Assembly: GCF_002154225.1 (NCBI RefSeq)
Contig: NZ_MTSE01000010.1
Coordinates: 1 to 64,000, forward strand
DNA length: 64,000 bases
Direction of reading: 5' to 3'
Origin: Hymenobacter crusticola
GTDB lineage: Bacteria; Bacteroidota; Bacteroidia; Cytophagales; Hymenobacteraceae
Made by a program: the position numbers and the translations under genes. The notes beneath the pieces are model-generated. The model made no database searches and was not told the origin of the DNA. It saw nothing but the letters and a program-made list of their open reading frames with translations. Numbering within the stretch: position 1 is the first letter of the stretch; each line of letters begins with the position of its first letter. This document shows positions 1 through 8,447 of the stretch, in pieces.

Positions 1-2672
1 ACACCTTCGGCCGGAACGTATCGTTGATACCGTCCCCGTTTGGCGTGAAGATATTCGGCAACACAAACAGCTGGCAGTTGTCGGCGCACACCTCCGCACT
101 GAGCGCACTGCGCTGCCCGCGCACATCCACCGCCTGCACTTGGTAGCACACAGCTTGCGACAGCAACCCTTTGTCATCGTAGCTGGTCACGCCGGGGGTG
201 CGGGTAGAGTCGCGCAAACTCATTTGCGTTTCGTTAGCGGCCCGCGAGAAAATGCGGTAGTAGGCAATATCTGTAACGCAGCCCGCAGGCGCATTTGTGT
301 CCAAAGTCCAGCGCAAGAAATTGGTGTACGTCTCCCCTGGGCGCGGGAACACCCCGGAGCGGCTGCTCACTACTGCGTTCAGGCTGTCGCAATTGTTCAC
401 CAAGCGTAACACTGGCGGGCACGGTATGGCCGCTAGCACGACACACTGCTGCTGGCTCAAGTTGATTAGCGTATTCAGGTAGGAGTTGCCAGGCAAACCA
501 TAGCCGCCTTCCGTCTGCACGTAGTAGCAGTAGGTCTCCCCTTTCTGCAACGGCGCTGTTGCCGAACCCTGATCCACGTAGCTACCGCCAGTAGCCCCGC
601 CTGTTACACTAGCAATCTGCACAAAGGTATTGCTGCCTGGGTTGCGACGGAAGACTAGTGTAGGACGCCCCGCATTAGTCCACGGCACCGCGTACGTCCA
701 GGTTAGGTTCACCTGCGTGGCGGTTTGGTTGGCTACCGCGGTCAGGCGCACACTCGATGCTGGTTGAGTAGACTCGCTTTGCACGCCTGCTTGCCCAGGT
801 ATGCCACCTACAAAGAACTCTAGGCGATAGGTATACGCGTTCGACTGGGTGTTCAGCCCTGTGTCCACGTAGCTAGTATCGGCTAGGTTGCTAGTTGTGA
901 ATACGGATGTAAAGTTGGTAGTACCCTGCCCTACGGCCCGCGAGAGGCGATAGCTATTCGGAGTTGGAAAGCCACCTGGGATGTTGGGGCCCGTTTTAGG
1001 CGCCGTCCAACGCACCGTGATAGCGCCGGCTGTAGTGCTGGTCTGGTCTACCGTTACGTTCTTGAGTAGAGCGCTCTTGCCTTGTATTGGCACGCAAACC
1101 TCTTGCGAGGCTAAGCTAGCTCCACCACCAGGCAGTGGGAACGTTGCGTAGATGCGGTACGAATAGGACTTGCCTCGCTCTAAACCTTGCGTATCGGTGA
1201 ACTGCTGGGTGTCTTTAGCGACAGAACCCACCTGCACATAGCCTAATGAAGCAGGTAAGCCAGTTTCGCAGGCAGATGGGGTGAAGTTAGTGCAACCTTC
1301 CTTACGGAAAATCAAAAGTTGAATGCCATCACGGCCCACACAATCGGCTAGGTACCGGTTCCAGCGTAGCGTCACGGAGGGTGGAATCGTTGCGTTCTGC
1401 TGAGCAGTTAGCCCCGTTGGAGCCGGCCCAATCACCGTAATTCGCCATCCTCGCTCGTCGATCAGTGGCGAACCGGAAGTGGGAGTATCTTGCGCCTTGA
1501 ACACAATTTGCGTTGGCTCGCTCGCGATGTTGTTGCAGTTAGGCGTCCATGTGAAAGTTCCACGCGCTGTGGGTGGCCCTGCTGCTGTTTGCCGGAAGGT
1601 AGCCGGCGGAATGATCCCGCTATACGCAAAAATGGTAACCGGATTCCGATCAGGGTCGGTAGCGGTGATAGTACGTGTTACCGTGGTGCCGGCCACTACG
1701 CAAGTGTCATTGGGTATTTTGAGGAGGGGCCGCAGGTTCTCGTTGTTTTCTACGATGATCTGCATATCCCGAATTACTTGACCGATGCGCCGAGCCGGTG
1801 CTCCGGCTACGCGTCGCCACTCACTTACCACGAAGGCAGCATTGTAATAACCTAGCCTAAACGGCGCATTCCACACGATTTGGCCGGTTCGCACGTCCTG
1901 CGAAAACCGTACAGCATTCCCACCCGGGTCGCTGGGGGGCCCATTGTAAAGGACACTGGTACCACCAAAAGCAGGATCGTCGGGAAAAGTATAGCCAGGG
2001 CAAACCTGGTTGTTAGGCCGGTTATTGCCTGTAGGGGAAGCCGTACCTTCTATACCTTCGGGCACATACTGGCAGCGCACCAGCTGAAAGCTCAAGGAAT
2101 CGCCATCTGCATCAAAAGCAGCGGGGTTGTGCAAAAACACTTGGTTGCGACCAGCACGGTCGATAGCAGGTGCCGTTAAGATGGGCGCACGGTTAAAGCC
2201 CAGCGCCGGATCAATGACAATCGTGGTGGAGATGTAGAACGACCGGTTAAATGAATCAGGAATGTTCAGAATATCCCGGTTGCGGTTTTCTCCGATAAAG
2301 CTGACCGTGTAGGTCCCGACCGCATTGTAGGTGTGCTCAAAGTAGTAGATATTGAGGTCGGTGGTATTCGACACGCGTATCGGATCAGCCGTAGAGCGCT
2401 TAATAGCATCCACTCCGCTGCTAGTACCGTCGCCAAAGAAGATTGTAGCGGTTGGTTGCCGGACGCTTGATGGAGCGTTGTCCGTGTACAAGATCATCTT
2501 GAAGAAGATGCGGCGTGGGTTGCGACCCGCCGTTGTGTCCACTTTGGCTTGAATGTCGCCGGCACGTAAGTGGGAAGCTTGGGTGTTGCGCGCTAAAAGC
2601 AGCAAACAGGATAAGCCTATCCACAATGCCAGTAGCAACCGCCTATTAGCAGCAGGTAGCGAAAGAATCATA
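1..2672 (-). CDS. Large secreted protein with gliding-motility/T9SS C-terminal sorting domain (3' end cut by window)
   Basis: My own translation of the minus strand reads open from an ATG at 2672 down to the window edge, about 890 codons without a stop. It starts with a signal peptide (basic stretch, then a leucine-rich core, ending near a NTQA-S cleavage site at about residue 32). The middle is PKD- and fibronectin-III-like, with repeated pieces such as YRIYATF and YTYRLEFF and many cysteines. At the edge the protein runs into NIFTPNGDGINDTF, the start of the gliding-motility-associated CHU_C/TIGR04131-type domain that directs secretion by the type IX system in Bacteroidota. It is therefore probably a cell-surface or secreted adhesin-like protein. 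Only the last part of the sorting domain should be missing. The ligand or function is unknown. Confidence 0.85.
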
Positions 2673-2826
2673 GAAGATCAGGTTGTGTGCAGAGGGATGA
2701 AAAAGAGCAAAAAAGCCGCTGAGAAATCTAACAAAAAAGTACGGGGCTAGGTTAGAAGAAAGCTAGTATGCTCTAACGACGGAGGTTCGAGATTGATTCA
2801 TGTACTAGCCAAACGAATAATTTGGA

Positions 2827-2857
2827 TTGTTTCGTACATAATCGGCTCCTACCTTTG
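2827..2857 (+). promoter_or_regulatory. Promoter of the sdhCAB operon
   Basis: A TTG at 2827-2829 is followed, after 20 nt, by TACCTTTG at 2850-2857. This matches the Bacteroidota primary sigma consensus (-33 TTG, -7 TAnnTTTG). Transcription would begin near 2864, leaving a leader of about 34 nt before sdhC. Confidence 0.65.
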
Positions 2858-2897
2858 ACCACTACAACTAACGTTTCTTTACCTACTAGTAGCTCCT

Positions 2898-3584
2898 ATG
2901 AGTTGGATTAGTAATACATTTTCCAGCAGTATTGGCCGTAAGGTCATAGTGGCCATCACGGGCTTGTTTCTTTGCTCGTTTTTGGTAGTCCACCTGATTG
3001 GCAACTTTCAGCTGTTCAAGGATGATGGCGGAGCCGCCTTCAACATTTATTCACACTTCATGGGCACCAACCCAGTGATTCGCACTGTTGAGTGGGGATT
3101 ACTATTGGGTTTCGTTTTCCACATTTACGAGTCGTATACGCTAGCCGTCCGAAATCGGGCAGCTCGTTCGGTCGCTTATGTGGATAGCCGTCCTAGCCAG
3201 AACAGTCCTTGGTACTCGCGCAGCATGGCGCTGCTCGGCACCATCATCCTGCTTTTCTTGCTGGTACACATGTACAACTTCTTTTATCGGGCCCGTTTCG
3301 GCGATTTGGACCCCGATATCAACAACAACGCGGACCTCTACACTTTGGTGTACAGTTCCTTTAAGCAATGGTGGTATGTACTGCTTTATGTGGCGGCCCA
3401 AGTGGCTTTGTGTTACCACCTAATCCACGGTTTCCGTAGCGGTTTCCAAACGCTAGGCTTGAACCATCGCAAGTACACTCCCCTTGTTCGGATTATCGGC
3501 TACGCTTTCGCCATCATTGTGTGCGCTGGTTTTGCCGCGATGCCGCTGTATTTCTTCTTCTTCAAACCAGAACTCGCTCATTAA
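2898..3584 (+). CDS. sdhC: Succinate dehydrogenase cytochrome b subunit (SdhC, b558 type)
   Basis: This 228-residue integral membrane protein has five hydrophobic segments. It matches the single-polypeptide, di-haem cytochrome b558 subunit of succinate:quinone oxidoreductases used by Bacteroidota and Firmicutes, where one protein replaces SdhC plus SdhD. Histidines suited to haem ligation lie in or next to the membrane segments (for example VVHLIGN near residue 31, FVFHIYES, LLVHMYN and CYHLIHGF). It anchors SdhA and SdhB to the inner membrane and passes electrons to menaquinone. It is first in the operon, with one base between its stop codon and the sdhA start, and has its own promoter at 2827-2857. 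The length is normal and the start follows a conserved short N-terminus. Confidence 0.93.
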   Translation: MSWISNTFSSSIGRKVIVAITGLFLCSFLVVHLIGNFQLFKDDGGAAFNIYSHFMGTNPVIRTVEWGLLLGFVFHIYESYTLAVRNRAARSVAYVDSRPSQNSPWYSRSMALLGTIILLFLLVHMYNFFYRARFGDLDPDINNNADLYTLVYSSFKQWWYVLLYVAAQVALCYHLIHGFRSGFQTLGLNHRKYTPLVRIIGYAFAIIVCAGFAAMPLYFFFFKPELAH

Positions 3585-3585
3585 G

Positions 3586-5499
3586 ATGCTACCGGATTCC
3601 AAAATTCCCGAGGGCCCATTGGCCGAGAAATGGGAGAAGCATAAGTTCAACGTCAAGCTCGTAAACCCAGCCAACAAACGTAAATACGACGTTATCATCG
3701 TCGGTACGGGCTTGGCAGGTGCATCGGCGGCAGCTTCGCTAGCGGAGCTAGGCTACAACGTAAAAGCTTTCACCTATCACGATTCGCCACGCCGCGCCCA
3801 CTCCATTGCGGCGCAGGGTGGCATCAACGCTGCTAAGAACTATCAAAACGACGGTGACTCTGTGTTCCGTTTGTTTTATGATACTATCAAAGGTGGTGAC
3901 TATCGTGCCCGCGAAGCCAACGTGTACCGATTGGCTCAGGTATCGGTAAACATCATCGACCAGTGCGTAGCACAAGGTGTACCTTTCGCCCGCGAATACG
4001 GTGGATTGCTCGCTAACCGTTCCTTTGGTGGCGCGCAGGTAAGCCGCACTTTCTATGCTCGCGGTCAAACGGGTCAGCAGCTATTGTTAGGTGCTTATTC
4101 GGCTTTAAGTCGCCAAGTGGCTTACGGAAAGGTGAAGCTCTACACCCGTTCCGAAATGCTGGATTTGGTAGTAGTAGATGGCAAAGCCCGCGGTATCGTA
4201 ACGCGTAACCTCATCACTGGCGAGATCCAAACGCACTCGGCGCACGCTGTCATTCTAGCTACGGGTGGTTACGGTAACGTATTCTATCTGAGTACGAACG
4301 CCAAGTACTGCAACGTAACGGCTCCATGGCGCGCCCACAAGAAGGGTGCTTTCTTTGCCAACCCCTGCTTCACCCAGATTCACCCAACCTGCATCCCGGT
4401 ATCGGGCGATTACCAGTCGAAGCTGACGCTGATGTCGGAGTCGCTGCGTAATGACGGCCGGGTGTGGGTGCCAAAAGCCAAGGGCGACAAGCGTGACCCA
4501 CGTCAGATTCCAGAAGAGGAGCGCGACTACTTCTTGGAGCGTAAATACCCTGCTTTCGGTAACCTAGTACCTCGCGACGTGGCTTCACGTAATGCCAAGC
4601 AGGCTTGCGACGAAGGACGCGGCGTAGGAACGACAGGCCTAGCCGTATACCTCGACTTTGCCGACGTTATCAAGCGTGAAGGCGCCGACAAGGTGAGCCA
4701 GAAATATGGCAACTTGTTCGAGATGTACGAGAAGATCACCGGCGAAAACCCTTATGAGTTGCCGATGCGCATCTACCCAGCTGTGCATTACACCATGGGT
4801 GGCCTCTGGGTTGATTATAACTTGCAAACCACTATTCCGGGCTTGTATGCTACCGGTGAGTGCAATTTCTCTGACCACGGAGCTAACCGCCTAGGTGCTT
4901 CGGCCCTGATGCAAGGTTTGGCTGATGGTTACTTCGTTATTCCTTATACGATTGGTGACTACCTAGCTCAAACGGCGCCCACGCCCGTCACGACGCAGCA
5001 CCCTGCTTTCGCGCAGGCAGAAGCTGAGGTACGGGAGCGGATCAACAAGCTGATTAGCATCAAAGGCAACCGGACGCCAACAGAGTTCCACAAGGCTCTT
5101 GGCCACATTATGTGGGAATACTGCGGCATGGCACGTAATGCAGAGGGTTTGCGCCATGCCAAGGCAGAGATTCAGAAGCTTCGTAAGGAGTTCTGGAGCG
5201 ACCTGAAACTGGTTGGCACCAACGAAGAGTTGAATCAAGCCCTGGAGAATGCGGGCCGCGTAGCTGACTTCATTGAGCTAGGTGAGCTTATGGTAGACGA
5301 TGCTCTGCACCGGAACGAAAGTTGTGGTGGTCACTTCCGCGAGGAATACCAGACGCCTGAGAACGAAGCATTGCGCGATGACGAAAACTTCGCTTACGTG
5401 GCTGCTTGGGAATTTGCCGGCGAAGGCAAGCCCGAAATCCTGAATAAGGAAGAACTGCAGTTCGAAAACGTGAAGCTCACGCAGCGCAGCTATAAGTAA
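3586..5499 (+). CDS. sdhA: Succinate dehydrogenase flavoprotein subunit (SdhA)
   Basis: This catalytic subunit oxidises succinate to fumarate in the TCA cycle. From the ATG at 3586 it is 637 residues. It has a Rossmann GxGxxG motif (VGTGLAGASAA, about 39-49), the covalent-FAD histidine within AHSIAAQGG (H72), and late HxGANRLG and ALMQGLADG signatures of the fumarate reductase/SdhA family. An upstream in-frame ATG at 3484 is rejected because it lies deep inside sdhC and would add 34 unrelated residues. The start at 3586 leaves one base after the sdhC stop, so the two genes are translationally coupled. Downstream, a large inverted repeat separates it from sdhB. Confidence 0.95.
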   Translation: MLPDSKIPEGPLAEKWEKHKFNVKLVNPANKRKYDVIIVGTGLAGASAAASLAELGYNVKAFTYHDSPRRAHSIAAQGGINAAKNYQNDGDSVFRLFYDTIKGGDYRAREANVYRLAQVSVNIIDQCVAQGVPFAREYGGLLANRSFGGAQVSRTFYARGQTGQQLLLGAYSALSRQVAYGKVKLYTRSEMLDLVVVDGKARGIVTRNLITGEIQTHSAHAVILATGGYGNVFYLSTNAKYCNVTAPWRAHKKGAFFANPCFTQIHPTCIPVSGDYQSKLTLMSESLRNDGRVWVPKAKGDKRDPRQIPEEERDYFLERKYPAFGNLVPRDVASRNAKQACDEGRGVGTTGLAVYLDFADVIKREGADKVSQKYGNLFEMYEKITGENPYELPMRIYPAVHYTMGGLWVDYNLQTTIPGLYATGECNFSDHGANRLGASALMQGLADGYFVIPYTIGDYLAQTAPTPVTTQHPAFAQAEAEVRERINKLISIKGNRTPTEFHKALGHIMWEYCGMARNAEGLRHAKAEIQKLRKEFWSDLKLVGTNEELNQALENAGRVADFIELGELMVDDALHRNESCGGHFREEYQTPENEALRDDENFAYVAAWEFAGEGKPEILNKEELQFENVKLTQRSYK

Positions 5500-5501
5500 T
5501 G

Positions 5502-5608
5502 TTGAATTTTGAATGTTGAATTTTGAATAGCTGCTAGGTAGTAGAATGCTAAGCAGCTATTCATTGTTCATTCCTTAGCTCATTCAACATTTAAAACTCA
5601 AAATTCAA
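5502..5608 (+). repeat. Imperfect inverted repeat between sdhA and sdhB
   Basis: The 120-nt gap is filled by a hairpin-forming element. The left arm opens with TTGAATTTTGA (5502-5512), repeats that word, and ends in GAATAGCTGCTAG. The right arm contains CTAAGCAGCTATTC and closes with TCAAAATTCAA (5598-5608), the exact complement of the opening word. It may set the relative amounts of sdhA and sdhB message, or be a miniature mobile/intergenic repeat. No coding potential is visible. Confidence 0.6.
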
Positions 5609-5619
5609 ATTTTTATAAA

Positions 5620-6405
5620 ATGGCTGGTAGTAACCCGAATGCCAAACCCATGAATCTCACCCTAAAGGTATGGCGGCAAAAGAACCGCAACGCTGAGGGC
5701 CAGATTGTGGAATATCAAGTAAAAGATATCTCCCCGGAAATGTCTTTTCTGGAGATGCTGGACGTACTGAACGAGGACCTGCTGCATAAAGGAGAGGAAC
5801 CGGTTGCCTTTGACCACGATTGCCGCGAAGGAATCTGTGGTTCGTGTAACTTGTTCATCAACGGCCGCGCGCACGGACCAGAAAAAGGTACGACGACTTG
5901 TCAGCTTCACATGCGTAAGTTCAGCGATGGCGACACCATCACGATTGAACCCTGGCGTGCCAACGCTTTCCCGGTAAACCGTGACCTAAGCGTGGATCGT
6001 TCGGCCTTCGACCGTATCATTCAGGCCGGTGGCTACGTGAGCGTAAACACTGGTGGTGCTCCGGACGGCAACGAGATTCCAATTCCGAAGCCCGTTGCTG
6101 ACCGTGCTTTCGAAGCGGCTACTTGCATTGCATGTGGCGCTTGCGTGGCGGCTTGTAAGAACGCTTCGGCTATGCTTTTCGTGTCGGCAAAAATATCGCA
6201 GCTAGCTTTGTTGCCACAAGGCCAAGTAGAACGCAAGACCCGCGTGGAAAACATGATTGCCCAGATGGACAAGGAAGGTTTCGGCGCTTGCACCAACATC
6301 GGTCAGTGCGCCGCTGAGTGCCCGGTAGGTATTTCGCTGGAAAATATTGCCCTTATGAACCGTGAGTTTATTTCGGCAAAAGCTACTTCTAACAACCTAG
6401 CTTAA
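5620..6405 (+). CDS. sdhB: Succinate dehydrogenase iron-sulfur subunit (SdhB)
   Basis: This is the 261-residue electron-transfer subunit. An N-terminal ferredoxin-like domain carries the [2Fe-2S] cysteines in CREGICGSC and a later TTC. The C-terminal domain carries CIACGACVAAC and CTNIGQCAAECP, which bind the [4Fe-4S] and [3Fe-4S] clusters. It links the flavin in SdhA to the haems of SdhC at the membrane. The start at 5620 gives a short hydrophilic tail before the conserved fold, and an in-frame ATG at 5650 is a possible alternative. It closes the sdhCAB operon and is followed by a strong intrinsic terminator. Confidence 0.95.
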   Translation: MAGSNPNAKPMNLTLKVWRQKNRNAEGQIVEYQVKDISPEMSFLEMLDVLNEDLLHKGEEPVAFDHDCREGICGSCNLFINGRAHGPEKGTTTCQLHMRKFSDGDTITIEPWRANAFPVNRDLSVDRSAFDRIIQAGGYVSVNTGGAPDGNEIPIPKPVADRAFEAATCIACGACVAACKNASAMLFVSAKISQLALLPQGQVERKTRVENMIAQMDKEGFGACTNIGQCAAECPVGISLENIALMNREFISAKATSNNLA

Positions 6406-6426
6406 GGCTTGATTTAAACATAATAA

Positions 6427-6456
6427 AAAAGCGAACCAGCACTGGTTCGCTTTTTT
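6427..6456 (+). terminator. Intrinsic terminator of sdhCAB
   Basis: A perfect 9-bp stem, GCGAACCAG (6431-6439) with CTGGTTCGC (6442-6450), is followed by six T residues. The A-run in front could make it work in the other direction too. Confidence 0.9.
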
Positions 6457-6578
6457 ATTGTCCTGTACCCAAGCTTACAAACTGAAAGTTGAGACTTTTC
6501 GCACTAGCTACTGGCATTATATAGCCAAACTGCGCACTTAACTGTTATGGGTTAACTTCTCTTTATTACACACGCTGA

Positions 6579-7106
6579 ATGATTACTATCATCGCGGGCA
6601 CCAACCGACCCAATTCACGCGCACTTCGCATTGCACACTTGTATGCTAGCTTATTAGCACAACGCGGAGCAGCTCACCAATTGCTTGACTTAGCAGCGCT
6701 GCCTGCTGATTTTATCACCAATGCGCTTTACGATAACGTAGGCCAGCACCCAGAATTCAATCAACTCGTCAAGCTAGCCAGCGAAGCAGATAAACTCGTC
6801 TTCGTAGTGCCTGAGTATAACTGCTCCTATCCAGGCGTGCTCAAAATGTTTATTGATGGCCTCCCCTATCCAGGGGGTATTCGGGGCAAGAAAGCGGCAC
6901 TTGTTGGCCTAGGTACCGGTAGCCAAGGAGGTCTGTTAGCCTTGAGCCACATGACCGACATTCTGATGTACCTAGGTACGGCAGTACTTCCCACCCGCGT
7001 TCGGCTACCATTCCTCGACCAGCACCTGACGGCTGATGGGGAGCTCACGAATGCCTTATACCAGCAATTGCTCGCCGAGCAGACCGACCAACTCATCGCT
7101 TTCTGA
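6579..7106 (+). CDS. NADPH-dependent FMN reductase family protein
   Basis: This 175-residue flavodoxin-like protein has the family's phosphate-binding loop near the N-terminus (GTNRPNSRA, 7-15) and the PEYN motif (about 79-82) that lies against the isoalloxazine ring. A GLGTGSQGG loop follows. Such enzymes (NADPH-dependent FMN reductase/ChrR/azoreductase group) are cytosolic and reduce FMN, quinones, azo dyes or chromate with NAD(P)H. The physiological substrate cannot be told from sequence. It stands alone between the sdh terminator and the promoter of the next operon, so it is probably monocistronic. Its length is typical of the family. Confidence 0.85.
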   Translation: MITIIAGTNRPNSRALRIAHLYASLLAQRGAAHQLLDLAALPADFITNALYDNVGQHPEFNQLVKLASEADKLVFVVPEYNCSYPGVLKMFIDGLPYPGGIRGKKAALVGLGTGSQGGLLALSHMTDILMYLGTAVLPTRVRLPFLDQHLTADGELTNALYQQLLAEQTDQLIAF

Positions 7107-7143
7107 TCTGAATTGTCTGGCGAACAAATCTTGCGCTCAAGAT

Positions 7144-7172
7144 TTGCATCCTGGACCTAGCCCCTATCTTTG
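7144..7172 (+). promoter_or_regulatory. Promoter of the CNGKC/MbnP/di-haem gene set
   Basis: TTG at 7144-7146 and TATCTTTG at 7165-7172 are separated by 18 nt, close to the Bacteroidota consensus. The predicted leader before the ATG at 7199 is about 20 nt. No further promoter match was seen before the next two genes. Confidence 0.6.
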
Positions 7173-7198
7173 CCATCTCACTTACCTGCTTTTGCAGC

Positions 7199-7576
7199 AT
7201 GACGCGCGCTTTTGCTTGGTTTCTATCCGCACTTATCCTGCTCCAGACGTTCAGTCAGGAGTTGATGGTGCTGGATTACCAAGTGCACAAGGAGCGAATC
7301 ACGGAGCTTTTCTGCGTGAATAAAGCGAAGCCTCAACTTCACTGTAATGGTAAGTGTCATTTGGCTAAGCAGCTTCGCAAGGCAGCCGATGCAGAAAGCA
7401 AAGCACCCGTAGGTTTTGCGAAAGTAAAATACGAAGCAGTAGCGCCGCTTGCTTCGCTCGTTAGTGCGCCCATTTGGTGGCCCTCCGTGTCGCCGCAGTA
7501 TGCGCTGCCTGTGGCAGCCGCCTACGCATTTACGCCCGCACACAGCATTTTTCATCCTCCTTCCCTTCAGGTCTGA
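7199..7576 (+). CDS. Small secreted or membrane-anchored cysteine protein, first gene of the MbnP operon
   Basis: This 125-residue protein is not assigned to a named family with certainty. It begins with a hydrophobic segment (about 5-19) that could be a signal peptide or anchor. Two cysteine motifs follow: LFCVNK (C39) and HCNGKCHLAKQL (C49 and C53, flanked by two histidines), which resemble a soft-metal site. The second half is proline- and alanine-rich with no clear fold. It leads an apparent operon with an MbnP-like copper lipoprotein (91 nt downstream) and di-haem proteins, so a role in periplasmic copper binding or delivery is inferred from context only. I recall similar short CNGKC proteins in comparable Bacteroidota loci, but have not checked this. 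Confidence 0.7.
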   Translation: MTRAFAWFLSALILLQTFSQELMVLDYQVHKERITELFCVNKAKPQLHCNGKCHLAKQLRKAADAESKAPVGFAKVKYEAVAPLASLVSAPIWWPSVSPQYALPVAAAYAFTPAHSIFHPPSLQV

Positions 7577-7667
7577 ACTCCGCTTTTGGGGCGAACCGCT
7601 GACACTTTCTGGAAGATAGTGCCAGCACATACGCCTGCGTTTCAGTTTTACCCGAAGACTTTCACAA

Positions 7668-8441
7668 ATGCTGTTTTCTAAACTTTCCTCGCTTTGGTTA
7701 GCGCTGGCCTTTACCGCTATTACCTTCACCAGCTGCGACAAAGACGATACAACTCCCGCCGATAGTGTCGGAGGAGTGGACATCGAATTTGACAATGTAG
7801 TAGGCAACTCCCCACTAGCTCTTAACACCGGCAACTACACAACAGCCGCCGGCGACCAGTTTACGGTTACGACCTTCAATTACTACATCTCAAACATCCG
7901 CCTGACGAAAGCAGATGGCACTGCGTACGTGCAGCCCGATAGCTATTACTTGGTTAGCCAAGCCGATGATGCCTCCAAGCATCTTTCCCTCAAAGACGTA
8001 CCGGTAGGAGACTATACCGGCATCACCTTCACGATTGGTGTCGATAGTACGCGCAATGTATCTGGCGCGCAAACAGGAGCGCTCGACCCAAGCAACAACA
8101 TGTTTTGGACGTGGAATTCAGGCTACATCTTCATGAAGCTAGAGGGCACCTCGCCACAGGCGAGCAGAGGTGGGCTCCTATTTCATATTGGTGGTTTTCA
8201 ACATCCTTACAACACGATCCGTACGATTTCACCTAGCTTCAACGGCACCACCCTTATGGTGCGCACAGATCATAGCCCGGAGATTCATATGCAGGCCGAC
8301 GTGCTGAAGATGTTTGCTAGTCCAAATCAGATTCGCTTCGCGAACCTTTCCAATAGCATGGGCGGTGCTACCTCCGTGCAGGTTGCCGATAACTACAGTA
8401 AAAGCGGCATGTTCACGGTGGCGCATATTCACGCCAACTAA
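7668..8441 (+). CDS. MbnP-like copper-binding lipoprotein
   Basis: This 257-residue predicted lipoprotein has a lipobox ending in FTSC (C23). The mature part opens with a beta-rich stretch (DIEFDNVVG) and contains FNYYISNIRL, the FWTWNSGY motif (W147, W149) and a histidine-rich tail (DHSPEIHM, VAHIHAN) typical of the MbnP family. Characterised MbnP/CorA proteins bind copper, and one of their tryptophans is oxidised to kynurenine by the partner di-haem enzyme MbnH. The next gene, six bases downstream, encodes such a di-haem protein, which strongly supports the pairing. Whether this protein is modified is an inference. Location would be the outer membrane, facing the periplasm or the surface. 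Confidence 0.82.
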   Translation: MLFSKLSSLWLALAFTAITFTSCDKDDTTPADSVGGVDIEFDNVVGNSPLALNTGNYTTAAGDQFTVTTFNYYISNIRLTKADGTAYVQPDSYYLVSQADDASKHLSLKDVPVGDYTGITFTIGVDSTRNVSGAQTGALDPSNNMFWTWNSGYIFMKLEGTSPQASRGGLLFHIGGFQHPYNTIRTISPSFNGTTLMVRTDHSPEIHMQADVLKMFASPNQIRFANLSNSMGGATSVQVADNYSKSGMFTVAHIHAN

Positions 8442-8447
8442 CTCGTG

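Noticed and set aside
3484..3585. Upstream extension of sdhA by 34 residues
   Set aside because: It lies inside the sdhC coding region in another frame. The ATG at 3586 gives the usual SdhA start and a one-base gap to the sdhC stop.
7223..7834. 203-codon frame opposite the CNGKC and MbnP genes
   Set aside because: It crosses two well-supported genes and their spacer on the other strand, and its translation is low in recognisable features.
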